From the NCBI GenBank assembly GCA_900550695.1, contig URTF01000003.1:1-54979 (forward strand): DNA of 54,979 nucleotides. The letters are read 5' to 3'. The notes under the pieces are model-generated. The model was not told where the DNA came from and did not search any database. It saw only the letters and a program-made list of their open reading frames with translations. Positions within the stretch are counted from its first letter, which is position 1. Every line of letters begins with the position of its first letter. Source of the DNA: an uncultured Ruminococcus sp. Lineage in GTDB: Bacteria > Bacillota > Clostridia > Oscillospirales > Ruminococcaceae. The position numbers and the translations under genes were made by a program. Below, piece after piece: positions 8,517 through 16,283 of this stretch.

Positions 8517-8535
8517 TTTATATGTGGAGGAAATA

Positions 8536-8967
8536 ATGAGTATTCTGAAAGAGAAATCTACAGACGAGATGATGTCCGAATTGGAAAAAGCCAATGACTA
8601 TGAGAGCTTTGCGGTGAAAAACAAAAATATATTTATAAAGGGCAGCATATCGGCTTATCTTAATGACCTGCTTGCTCAAAAAGGTGTGATACTGAAAGAT
8701 GCCGTGAAAAATTCGGGCATTGAAAGAGTTTATGCATACCATATATTTTCGGGGAAGAAGCTTCCTTCGAGGGACAAGCTGCTTGCGATAGCGATAGGAA
8801 TGAAACTCTCACTCGATGAAACGCAGGCTTTGCTGAAACATTCATGCAGCCGTCCGCTTTATCCCAAAGATGAGCGTGATTCGGTGATAATATATGCTCT
8901 GATAAATGGGTTTGATATTGAAAAAGTATCGGATCTGCTTTTTGAGAAGAATTTTGAATTGCTGTAA
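8536..8967 (+). CDS. XRE-like helix-turn-helix protein, partner of the kinase
   Basis: 143 residues, ATG at 8536 preceded by GGAGG. An N-terminal helical segment (1-38) precedes an HTH-like core: ISAYLNDLLAQKGVILKDAV, GIERVYAYHIFSGKKLPSRD, then IAIGMKLSLDETQALLKHS (about 40-105). The last 35 residues contain an RDSVIIYALINGFDIEKVSD segment. It follows the kinase in the same transcript and precedes a strong terminator, so the two form a closed bicistronic unit. Inference: it may be a phosphorylated regulator. No enzymatic motif is seen. Confidence 0.7.
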   Translation: MSILKEKSTDEMMSELEKANDYESFAVKNKNIFIKGSISAYLNDLLAQKGVILKDAVKNSGIERVYAYHIFSGKKLPSRDKLLAIAIGMKLSLDETQALLKHSCSRPLYPKDERDSVIIYALINGFDIEKVSDLLFEKNFELL

Positions 8968-9016
8968 AAACAGCCGCTCTGCAAGTGAGATAGAGCTTGC
9001 GGAGCGGCTGTTTTTG
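8966..9016. terminator. Strong bidirectional terminator
   Basis: AAACAGCCGCTC...GAGCGGCTGTTT with an extra GCAAG/CTTGC pairing inside. T tracts are present on both strands. It serves the kinase-HTH operon from the left and the RHH gene from the right. Confidence 0.85.
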
Positions 9017-9074
9017 TGTCCATAATGGTACACCATATTCAGAAAATTTAATGTTATAATAAAATATGATAAAG

Positions 9075-9266
9075 CTATTCGGTATAAAGATCGTCGTCGG
9101 TGCATGGGATCTCGCCGTTTTCTGCTTCGTAGCGTTTGATCTCCTTTGTGATGAGGTATTCGATCATATTGGTAAGGGATCGTTTATCCTCGGCGGCGAT
9201 CAGCTTTATCTTGTAGTGTGTTATCGGGTCGAGGCGCATTGTGAATTGGTTTTTTATTACCGGCAT
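9075..9266 (-). CDS. Ribbon-helix-helix (Arc/CopG-like) DNA-binding protein
   Basis: 63 residues from the ATG at 9266 (AAGGAGATGATAGG upstream; an earlier in-frame Met at 9308 falls in the operator). The beta strand NQFTMRLDP is followed by the helices HYKIKLIAAEDKRSLTNMIE and LITKEIKRYEAEN, the classic RHH layout. Such proteins are repressors or antitoxins. No toxin-sized gene is adjacent, so it appears to be a stand-alone regulator that probably controls itself through the inverted repeat upstream. Confidence 0.8.
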   Translation of the reverse strand: MPVIKNQFTMRLDPITHYKIKLIAAEDKRSLTNMIEYLITKEIKRYEAENGEIPCTDDDLYTE

Positions 9267-9290
9267 CCTATCATCTCCTTGTTGTATTAT

Positions 9291-9322
9291 GATACCATAT
9301 TGGTTCAAAAATGTATGGTATC
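9291..9322. promoter_or_regulatory. Operator-like inverted repeat upstream of the RHH gene
   Basis: GATACCATA (9291-9299) and TATGGTATC (9314-9322), perfect 9-bp arms separated by 14 bp, lie 25-56 bp before the RHH start codon. Confidence 0.6.
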
Positions 9323-9366
9323 ATATTGACACCAAGACGAAATAACAGCATAAAAATACTGATAAT

Positions 9367-9444
9367 ACTAAACACCTATATAAAAAAATCATCGCATAAT
9401 CCATATATGTAAGATTATGCGATGATTTATTTTAGGGGATTAGT
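9367..9444. repeat. Terminator-bearing inverted-repeat element, divergent copy
   Basis: Begins ACTAAACACC and ends GGGGATTAGT, flanked by AT on both sides, enclosing a long perfect hairpin. The left end matches the better conserved copies at 31056, 39869 and 46181; the interior differs. Confidence 0.55.
9382..9428 (-). terminator. Terminator of the lacI-family gene
   Basis: A 16-bp stem (9386-9401 with 9413-9428) followed by seven T residues on the minus strand. It is contained in the repeat element and lies 78 bp past the regulator's stop. Confidence 0.8.
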
Positions 9445-9505
9445 ATTATTATATACAGAAAAATTGTGCTCGAAAATCCGCAACATTTCTTATGAAGACA
9501 GGTTC

Positions 9506-10534
9506 TTACTTTTTCTCTGTGTTCTCCCCGTAATTGAGCGAAGTCACGGAATCCTTGTAGACTATCTTTCCCTTGACCTGAACCATTCCGACCGTCGTTC
9601 TGGGCGAGCGTATTTTCGTAAGAAGTGATTCGACCGCCATTTTTGACATCTGCTCGGTGTTTACCTCGACCGTGGTGATATTCGGGGTGCTTATCGAGCT
9701 GTAAACGGAGTTATCAAAGCCCGTGACAGAGATATCCTCGGGAACACGGTAGCCGCTTTCCTTTAGCTGCGAGATAAGGCGGCAGGCTACCTCATCACAG
9801 TTGCAGACGAATGCTGTCGGCATTATCATCGGCAGTTCTATCGGTGTGAGCTGTCCCGTTTCGCTGTCACGGTCGGAAATGATAAAATAATCGTGGACGG
9901 GTATTTTATGTTCCATAAGCGACTTCGTATAGCCGAGAAATCTGTCCTGAATACTCGATGTGGAGTGGATATTTCCGACAAATGCGATGTTTTTATGCCC
10001 GTTTGAGATAAGATAGTTCGTTATTTCATAAGAGCCGTAGAAGCTGTCGCTGATTATACAGCCGTCCGAGGTCAGTTCGTTGTAAAAGTCGAGGAAAACT
10101 ATCGGTATCTTCGTATCGAGTGCGGTTTTTGTATAACTGTCGGAAACCTGACCGAGAATTATGATGCCGTCGACACGTTGGTGGAAGAAAATATCGGGAA
10201 GAACGCCGTTGTCCTCGTTTTTCTTTGTCAGAGTATGAAAAAAGGCGTAATTTCCATGCTTCTGCATCTCGGTGGAAAGACTCCGTATAAATTTAAAGTA
10301 GAAGGAATTGTCCGAAACGTATCTTTCGGCAACGATCAGACCGATATTATTGCTTAACGAGCTTTTTTTCGAGGCTGTATTCCTGACCTTGTAGCCCATT
10401 TCGTCTGCGGTCTTTTTTACTTGCTCCCTGAGGGTGGTGCTTACGCCTTTCTGACCCGAAAGTGCTTTTGAAACTGCGACCGTGCTTATACCGAGCCGTT
10501 CGGCGATGTCGCCCATTGTAACGCTTTTGCCCAT
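9506..10534 (-). CDS. LacI-family transcriptional regulator
   Basis: 342 residues, ATG at 10534 with AAGGAGG upstream. N-terminal HTH: VTMGDIAERLGISTVAVSKA (5-24), then the hinge region; periplasmic-binding-protein-like sugar sensor from about residue 62 (NNIGLIVAERYVSDNSFYFK) with VDGIIILG, NGHKNIAFVGN and VPEDISVTGFDNS. Known: LacI proteins repress sugar-use genes until bound by the inducer. It is divergent from a three-gene sugar ABC transporter. Near-identical 12-bp dyads lie by both promoters, so it probably controls the transporter and itself. The inducer sugar is unknown. Confidence 0.93.
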   Translation of the reverse strand: MGKSVTMGDIAERLGISTVAVSKALSGQKGVSTTLREQVKKTADEMGYKVRNTASKKSSLSNNIGLIVAERYVSDNSFYFKFIRSLSTEMQKHGNYAFFHTLTKKNEDNGVLPDIFFHQRVDGIIILGQVSDSYTKTALDTKIPIVFLDFYNELTSDGCIISDSFYGSYEITNYLISNGHKNIAFVGNIHSTSSIQDRFLGYTKSLMEHKIPVHDYFIISDRDSETGQLTPIELPMIMPTAFVCNCDEVACRLISQLKESGYRVPEDISVTGFDNSVYSSISTPNITTVEVNTEQMSKMAVESLLTKIRSPRTTVGMVQVKGKIVYKDSVTSLNYGENTEKK

Positions 10535-10599
10535 GGCTGCCTCCTTACAGATTTTGATACTATTATTTTATCATAGAACTTTGAATTTTGCAATAGATT

Positions 10600-10611
10600 T
10601 TAACTGATTAA
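10600..10611. promoter_or_regulatory. Candidate LacI operator near the regulator
   Basis: TTAACTGATTAA, differing at one base from the site at 10972-10983. It lies 66 bp upstream of the regulator's start codon in an AT-rich intergenic region. Confidence 0.45.
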
Positions 10612-10922
10612 TTTTTGATATTCTGCTTAAAAATTAATCATGTAATCCATTTTATTAAGCTTGTTATTAAGTTAATTTAACTTGATAATTTAAATATTTA
10701 TCTGTTATTATATTAAGTAAATATGAATGTTGGCTCATTTTGCTGTTAAGATTTTCAATAAATCGTTTTCTTGATTAGTTCACAATTTATGTGATCCAAA
10801 TGATAAGGACGGTTTTATGGGCATAATTTTGATTCTTTTTTAAACGGAATATGTCTATTTGTGCAAATTGCTTTAGGTTAACAAAATTAAGTTGTATAAA
10901 TTGACACTATTGGAAAAATCGA

Positions 10923-10950
10923 TTGACAAACCTGCCCGGTCTGTTATAAT
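10923..10950 (+). promoter_or_regulatory. Promoter of the sugar ABC operon
   Basis: TTGACA (10923-10928), 16-bp spacer, TATAAT (10945-10950): both hexamers match consensus. The rest of the 518-bp gap 10535-11052 is AT-rich with no further gene. Confidence 0.8.
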
Positions 10951-10971
10951 AAAAGCACAACAGCGAGTTAG

Positions 10972-10983
10972 TTAACCGATTAA
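10972..10983. promoter_or_regulatory. Candidate LacI operator downstream of the ABC promoter
   Basis: TTAACCGATTAA, a dyad with a central CG and one mismatch, 22-33 bp after the -10 box, where a bound repressor would block transcription. Confidence 0.5.
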
Positions 10984-11052
10984 AAATGCTCATATGGCAT
11001 CAGGTTATGAACGTCGCTAATAAGAACGTACATTATTTATTTGGAGGAATCA

Positions 11053-12486
11053 ATGATGAATTCACAGATGAAAAAAACAGCAGCCGCTGCAGCAGCAGTA
11101 TTAATGGCTTGCTCCGTATTCGCAGGCTGCGGTGAAAAGACAACCGATAATACAGACAGCACAACAACAGCTGCAACAACTAAGGCAGCAGACGCAAACG
11201 CTGACAACGGTGATACAGCAGCTGATGAAACAACAGCCGCTGCAGCAGAAGCTAACACAGACCTCTCCGGTACTATCAAGGTTCTTCACCACCGTACAGA
11301 CAGAGATCAGGACGGCACAATGGCAAAGCTCACAGAGGGCTTCAATGCAATTTATCCTAACGTAACAGTTGAATATCAGTCCTTCACAAACTACGTTGAC
11401 GATATCGCAACAATGCTCCAGTCCGACAACTACGGTGATGCACTTATGACACCGCAGGCTATCAAGCAGGCAGAGCTTCCTAACTTCTTCGAGTCATTCG
11501 GTTCTTTCTCCGACCTCGACAGCAAGTACTACTGGCTCAAGGACTATGTTGCTGACGGTCAGGTTTACGCACTTCCTACAGGCGGCACAGCTTCCGGTCT
11601 TCTCTACAACAAGAAGGTATGGGCTGATGCAGGCATCACAAGCCTCCCGACAACAACTGATGAATTCATCAACTGCCTCCAGCAGATCGCTGACAACACA
11701 GACGCTATCCCTTACTATACAAACTACGCTGCAGGCTGGACGATCGCACAGTGGCAGTCACTCGTTCTCTCCGCTGCTGGCGATGCTGAATACAATGTAA
11801 AGCTCCTTTCAGAAAAGAATGAGCTCTTCTCCGACGGAAGCCCTTACGATGCTGTTTACGGCACACTCTTCCGCATCTACTCCAATCCTGCTCTTCACGA
11901 AGAAGACCCCTCAACAACTGACTGGGAAGGCTGTAAGCCTGCATTCGCTCAGGGCAAGATCGGTACAATGGTACTCGGTTCCTGGGCGATCTCCCAGTTC
12001 CAGGAAGCTGCTGTGACCGCAGGTGAAGATCCTGCAAACGTTGGCTTTATGCCATTCCCTAACTCTGTTAACGGCAAGCTTTACTCCGCTTCTTCCAACG
12101 ACTATATGATGAGCGTAAACAAGAACTCCGCTAACAAGGACGCTGCAATGGCTTATGTTAAGTGGTTCTGCGATGATTCCGGCTACGCTCAGAATGAAGG
12201 CATGATCTCCGGTCTTAAGGGTGCTGCAATGCCTGAAACACTTTCCGCATTTGAAGACCTCGGCGTTGAACTCTTCGTTGAAGCTGCATATCCCGATGAC
12301 CTCGTTGGCAAGTTCGATGAGATCGCTAAGGATTCCGAAGTTGACCCATGGGGCGACGCTACAACAAACTTCAAGGTAAGAATGGCTGAAGCTGCATTCA
12401 AGGGCGAAGGCGAAGATGCTTACAAGAAGATCTGTGACGATGTTAACGCAGCTTGGGACGCTTCCAGAGATAAGATCCTCGGCTAA
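11053..12486 (+). CDS. Sugar ABC transporter substrate-binding lipoprotein
   Basis: About 477 residues. GGAGG at 11043-11047 serves the ATG at 11053 or the one at 11056; the TTG at 11041 precedes the site and is unlikely. The signal peptide ends in VFAGC, a lipobox, followed by a long Thr/Ala/Asp linker (about 25-70), then a family-1 solute-binding fold starting LSGTIKVLHHRTDRDQDG. Known: these proteins deliver mono- or oligosaccharides to MalF/MalG-type permeases, encoded just downstream. Sequence alone does not give the sugar. Confidence 0.92.
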   Translation: MMNSQMKKTAAAAAAVLMACSVFAGCGEKTTDNTDSTTTAATTKAADANADNGDTAADETTAAAAEANTDLSGTIKVLHHRTDRDQDGTMAKLTEGFNAIYPNVTVEYQSFTNYVDDIATMLQSDNYGDALMTPQAIKQAELPNFFESFGSFSDLDSKYYWLKDYVADGQVYALPTGGTASGLLYNKKVWADAGITSLPTTTDEFINCLQQIADNTDAIPYYTNYAAGWTIAQWQSLVLSAAGDAEYNVKLLSEKNELFSDGSPYDAVYGTLFRIYSNPALHEEDPSTTDWEGCKPAFAQGKIGTMVLGSWAISQFQEAAVTAGEDPANVGFMPFPNSVNGKLYSASSNDYMMSVNKNSANKDAAMAYVKWFCDDSGYAQNEGMISGLKGAAMPETLSAFEDLGVELFVEAAYPDDLVGKFDEIAKDSEVDPWGDATTNFKVRMAEAAFKGEGEDAYKKICDDVNAAWDASRDKILG

Positions 12487-12534
12487 TTACCGGTAATTTT
12501 ATTTGACCATTTCCTATCCTTCTTAATATTTTTA

Positions 12535-12601
12535 TACCGAGCGGACTTTTCCGTATGGAACGGCGTTTCCCCTATTTTCGCCGTTCCGTATCCTCTCGGT
12601 A
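12535..12601 (+). other. Intra-operon stem-loop between binding protein and permease
   Basis: TACCGAG (12535-12541) pairs with CTCGGTA (12595-12601), and inside it GGAACGGCG (12557-12565) pairs with CGCCGTTCC (12579-12587). No T tract follows. Such a structure probably stabilises the upstream mRNA, or partly terminates, so that the binding protein is made in excess over the permeases. Confidence 0.6.
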
Positions 12602-12675
12602 CAATCTCATTACGCAGTCCGTCTTAACATTTTTACAGAACAATGTTTGGCGGCTGTTTTTTTCGGAGGCAGACT

Positions 12676-13593
12676 ATGAAAAGCCAAAACAATCTTTTGC
12701 AAAAGAACAGGCTCGGCAGGATCCGATCACAGCAGCTTCTGACGGTAATATTGTTCCTGCTCGTTCCGTCAATTCTTCTTTTCGTTTTTACTTATATCCC
12801 TGCACTCAATATGGTGCGCTACAGCTTTGAAAACAGAGATCAGTTCGGTCAGAATGTAACATTCTGCGGATTTGACAACTATAAAACGGTATTCACAACT
12901 CCCGAATACTTCGCTTCACTCAAAAACAGCGTTTACTACCTTGTCGGCTCATTTATCCAGCTCGGACTTGCGCTTTTCCTTGCAACGATCCTTTGCTCGA
13001 AGATCAGAGGCGCAAGCTTCTTCAAGGGTGCGCTCTTCTTCCCATATATGATAAACACAGTTGCAGTTGCGCTCATCTTCCGCCGCTTCTTCCAGAGAGG
13101 TGACGGCGTTACAAACACAGACGGTACGCTCAATACTATTATCACGCTTTTCGGCGGCGATCCTGTTAAATTTCTCTCGACCGAGGGACTTGCAAATGTC
13201 TGCCTTGTGTTCGTTTCGATCTGGCGTTATATCGGTCTTGACCTTGTAATGTTCATCGGCGCTATCCAGTCTATTTCCCCCGACATCTACGAAGCGGCTG
13301 ATCTCGACGGCGCAAACCGTTTTCAGGTATTCCGCTACATCATTGCCCCCGGTATCCGTCCTATCATTCTTCTCCAGATGATACTCGCAGTTAAGGGCGC
13401 TATCAGCGTTTACGAAATTCCGTACATCATCACGGGCGGTAAATTCGACACAAGCACATTCGTTATCCAGACCACCGAAACGGCATTCAAGTACCAGAAG
13501 GTCGGACTTGCTGCCGCAATGACAATGGTGCTGTTCCTGATAATCATTATTGTGACCATTGTACAGAAGCTCGTTCTGAAGGAGGATAAGTAA
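12676..13593 (+). CDS. Sugar ABC transporter permease (MalF/UgpA type)
   Basis: 305 residues from the ATG at 12676, preceded by CGGAGG; an earlier Met at 12643 has no site. Multiple membrane helices, the first at about 17-38 (LLTVILFLLVPSILLFVFTY). The EAA loop that docks the ATPase is EAADLDGANRFQVFRYIIAP near residue 206. It pairs with the next gene to form the membrane channel. No ATPase gene is in the operon, which is common in Firmicutes where a shared MsmX-like ATPase serves several sugar transporters. Confidence 0.92.
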   Translation: MKSQNNLLQKNRLGRIRSQQLLTVILFLLVPSILLFVFTYIPALNMVRYSFENRDQFGQNVTFCGFDNYKTVFTTPEYFASLKNSVYYLVGSFIQLGLALFLATILCSKIRGASFFKGALFFPYMINTVAVALIFRRFFQRGDGVTNTDGTLNTIITLFGGDPVKFLSTEGLANVCLVFVSIWRYIGLDLVMFIGAIQSISPDIYEAADLDGANRFQVFRYIIAPGIRPIILLQMILAVKGAISVYEIPYIITGGKFDTSTFVIQTTETAFKYQKVGLAAAMTMVLFLIIIIVTIVQKLVLKEDK

Positions 13594-13595
13594 CT

Positions 13596-14447
13596 ATGGA
13601 AACAGCATACAATAACGGCAAAGCAAAGCGCGTGATCTTCGCTATCCTCAAATACGCTGTACTTGTTATCGCCTGCCTTATCGTTTTTATTCCCCTTGTC
13701 GTAGTTTTCCTCGGTTCGTTCAAGAACAACACCGAGTTCCTTTCCTCAAATGTTTTTGCACTTCCGCAGAAGCTCGAATGGAACAACTACAAGACCGCTT
13801 TTATGGACGGCAACGTTCTCCTCGGACTTAAAAACACGGGTATTATCCTTGTTATCTCCTGCATCGGAACTATCATCACGGGTACAATGACAGCTTATGT
13901 TGTTCAGCGTTTCAATACGCTTTTCGGCAAGATAATGAAAGGCGCATTCCTCGTTGCAACTCTTTTCCCGAACATCGCAATGCAGGTAACGGTTTATCGT
14001 ATCATGAACTCGTTCCACCTTGTCGGACATATGGCTGCACCGATCATTCTTTACATCGGCACGGATATCATCTCGATTTACATCTTCATTCAGTTCCTCA
14101 ACAATATCTCCTATTCGCTCGATGAAAGTGCAATTATGGACGGCGCAAGCTACTTCACCGTTTATCTCAAAATTATCCTCCCGCTCTTAAAGCCTGCTAT
14201 CGCAACAGTGCTTACTATCAAAATGATAAGCATCTACAACGACTTTTATACTCCGCAGCTTTATATGCCTTCAGAAAAGCTCGCCGTTGTTTCGACAGCA
14301 CTCTACCGCTTCATCGGACCTTACGGCGCAAAGTGGGAGATCATTTTCGCAGGTATCGTTATCTGTATAATCCCAACGCTTATCATATTCCTCTGTCTGC
14401 AAAAGCAGATATATGCAGGACTTGTAAACGGTTCTGTAAAGGAATAA
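13596..14447 (+). CDS. Sugar ABC transporter permease (MalG/UgpE type)
   Basis: 283 residues; its GGAGG lies in the last codons of the previous permease, with 2 bp between genes. The first helix is about residues 17-39. The EAA-like loop is DESAIMDGASYFTVYLKIIL near residue 176. Second half of the permease pair. It is followed by the operon terminator, so the unit is binding protein, permease, permease. Confidence 0.92.
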   Translation: METAYNNGKAKRVIFAILKYAVLVIACLIVFIPLVVVFLGSFKNNTEFLSSNVFALPQKLEWNNYKTAFMDGNVLLGLKNTGIILVISCIGTIITGTMTAYVVQRFNTLFGKIMKGAFLVATLFPNIAMQVTVYRIMNSFHLVGHMAAPIILYIGTDIISIYIFIQFLNNISYSLDESAIMDGASYFTVYLKIILPLLKPAIATVLTIKMISIYNDFYTPQLYMPSEKLAVVSTALYRFIGPYGAKWEIIFAGIVICIIPTLIIFLCLQKQIYAGLVNGSVKE

Positions 14448-14478
14448 TTTCATACTTCTCCATATTCTCCTAAAGACG

Positions 14479-14514
14479 GACCGCCCGACAAAAGCTTGTC
14501 GGGCGGTTCGTTTT
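14479..14514 (+). terminator. Terminator of the sugar ABC operon
   Basis: CCGCCCGACAA / TTGTCGGGCGG, an 11-bp GC-rich stem with an AAGC loop, then CGTTTTAT. Confidence 0.85.
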
Positions 14515-14564
14515 ATATTATCGGAAATTGAGTGGATCCGAAGTTTCGGTTTTGTATTATATCA

Positions 14565-14643
14565 ATACTGATTAAAAACAATAAAAAAATCTGCGCAAAA
14601 ACCCTGATATATGGCTTTTACACAGATTCTTTATTGTTATATA
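14565..14643. repeat. Degenerate copy of the terminator-like repeat
   Basis: Shares AATACT, CAATAAA and AAAATCTGCGC, in order, with the copy at 46181 and ends in an inverted TTATTGTTATATATT. The terminal ACTAAACACC is largely lost, so the assignment is tentative. Confidence 0.4.
14582..14628 (-). terminator. Terminator of the pilT-like gene
   Basis: On the minus strand, AATCTGTG..AAAAGCC pairs with GGGTTTTTGCGCAGATT, followed by a run of T (14582-14588), 16 bp past the stop codon. Confidence 0.65.
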
Positions 14644-15705
14644 TTAAAATCCTGCGCCGAGTCGGAGCGTTTTCTCCATTTCAGCCTTGTCGGGAGCAAA
14701 TTCCATTGCTGTTTCGTATGAGATCACGCCGCGCTGATAAAGCTTTGCAAGATTGTCCTTGAGAGTACACATTCCGATACGTGTGCCTGACTGCATAACT
14801 GTTTCCATCTGAGGTATCTTGTTGGCTCTGATCTGGCTCTTTACTGCGTCTGTGCCGATGAGTATTTCGAGTGCGGCAACTCTGCCGTTTCCGTCAGCTG
14901 TCGGAACGAGTGTCTGACAGATAACGCCCTGGAACATATTCGCAAGCTGCGCTCTGACCTGTTCCTGTGCATGTGGAGGGCAGGCGTCAATGATACGGTC
15001 GATAGTCTGTGCGGCACTCGAAGTATGGAGTGTACCAAGCACGAGATGTCCCGTTTCTGCGGCAGTCATTGCGAGGGAGATAGTTTCGTAATCTCTCATT
15101 TCGCCGACAAGGATAACGTCGGGGTCTTCACGGAGCGCACTGCGAAGAGCCGTGCTGAACGAGGGAACGTCCTTGCCGATCTCACGCTGGTGGATAGTTG
15201 CTTTGTCCTGAACGTATTTATACTCGATAGGGTCTTCTATAGTAATGATATGACAAGCTCTGGTTTTGTTGATATGGTCTACCATTGCGGAAAGGGTAGT
15301 CGATTTACCCGAACCTGTCGGACCGGTAACAAGGATAAGTCCTCGTTTCTTTTCGGCAAGCTCGCTCAAAACATTCGGCATTTTGAGCGTTTCAAGGGAC
15401 GGTATCTTGTCGTTGAGAAGTCTTATACAGCAGGCAAGTCTGCCGCTCTGACGGAACACGTTCACTCTCTGTCTTGTTCCGTTGGAGAGTTCAAAGCTGA
15501 AGTCGATATCGTTTCCCGTTGTGAGGAGCTGTTCCTGCTCTGCGGTGAGGATAGAGAGGATAGTGCGGTTCACGACAACATCGGAAAGGTCTTTGAACGG
15601 TCTGAGTTCGCCGTTTACTCTTACAACGGTAGGTTTGCCGACTGTGAGGTGGATATCGGAAGCACCCATTGTTCTGGCTTCCATTACAAATTCTTCAAAT
15701 GTCAT
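14644..15705 (-). CDS. pilT: PilT-type type IV pilus ATPase
   Basis: 353 residues, the normal PilT length. Walker A GPTGSGKST (128-136), Asp-box IITIEDPIEYKY, Walker B DPDVILVGEMRD and His-box GHLVLGTLHTSSAAQTIDRI are all intact. Known: PilT hexamers depolymerise type IV pili, driving twitching and DNA uptake. No pilin, PilB or PilC gene is in the window. It is first in line of neighbours with a CobU-like P-loop gene and a diguanylate cyclase, all on the minus strand with 15-18 bp gaps, so they are probably co-transcribed from the cyclase promoter. Confidence 0.92.
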   Translation of the reverse strand: MTFEEFVMEARTMGASDIHLTVGKPTVVRVNGELRPFKDLSDVVVNRTILSILTAEQEQLLTTGNDIDFSFELSNGTRQRVNVFRQSGRLACCIRLLNDKIPSLETLKMPNVLSELAEKKRGLILVTGPTGSGKSTTLSAMVDHINKTRACHIITIEDPIEYKYVQDKATIHQREIGKDVPSFSTALRSALREDPDVILVGEMRDYETISLAMTAAETGHLVLGTLHTSSAAQTIDRIIDACPPHAQEQVRAQLANMFQGVICQTLVPTADGNGRVAALEILIGTDAVKSQIRANKIPQMETVMQSGTRIGMCTLKDNLAKLYQRGVISYETAMEFAPDKAEMEKTLRLGAGF

Positions 15706-15720
15706 GATTCTGCCGCTCCT

Positions 15721-16266
15721 TTACTTTATCTTGAACTGGATTCCGCTTGCCGACAAATAAACCTCATTGGACATATTGGCAAGACGCTGATTTACATTTC
15801 CGAGAATTTCTCTGAAAACAGCCTGTTCTCTGTTATTCGGTGTAACGGAGAAACCTGTTTCGAGTGTAATGGTTATCATTGTTCCGTCGATGACCATTAT
15901 CTGATCGTACATATCCGAAATGTCGGAGATGATCTGTTTTTCGATGTCTTTTTTGAGTTCTTCCGTCATTGTCGAAAGGTCGGGACACATACGGTCGATG
16001 ACCTGAGAAGAATAAGCCGCAAGGTTGTCGAAGATAACAAACTTGTGATCTGTGATGGTTTCAACGGGAGTGCTTGTGATGCCCGTTTTTATGTCCCATT
16101 CAACGTAGTTATGCTTGTTGCTGTATTCGATACGTCCGAGGGTGTCTTTGTCCACTTCGTCAGCTGTGCGAAGATAAAGCACATAATCGCAGGCAGCAAG
16201 GTAGGAAACTGCCCAGCGTGATTTACCGCTCGCTGCACCGCCCGTTATAAGAATAGTTTTTGACAT
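15721..16266 (-). CDS. CobU-like P-loop protein, probably lacking guanylyltransferase His
   Basis: 181 residues, the length of CobU (adenosylcobinamide kinase/guanylyltransferase). P-loop ITGGAASGKSRWA (7-19) and the C-terminal family block NREQAVFREILGNVNQRLA, then EVYLSASG, are well matched. In Salmonella CobU the guanylated His46 follows ARIQ; the aligned segment here is GRIEYSNKH with Tyr48 at that place, and the adjoining RP-HW motif is also lost. Kinase activity is possible; guanylyl transfer is doubtful. No other cobalamin gene is nearby, and the neighbours are pilT and a diguanylate cyclase, so a different role is likely. Confidence 0.7.
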   Translation of the reverse strand: MSKTILITGGAASGKSRWAVSYLAACDYVLYLRTADEVDKDTLGRIEYSNKHNYVEWDIKTGITSTPVETITDHKFVIFDNLAAYSSQVIDRMCPDLSTMTEELKKDIEKQIISDISDMYDQIMVIDGTMITITLETGFSVTPNNREQAVFREILGNVNQRLANMSNEVYLSASGIQFKIK

Positions 16267-16283
16267 TGAAATATTCCTCCGTT

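Noticed and set aside
9075..9266. Toxin-antitoxin pair
   Set aside because: RHH antitoxin-like protein only; no toxin-sized frame of any known family adjoins it.
14971..16221. 416-codon open frame on the plus strand
   Set aside because: Antisense shadow of the pilT and CobU-like genes; Cys/Phe/Val-rich translation without domain, no ribosome site.
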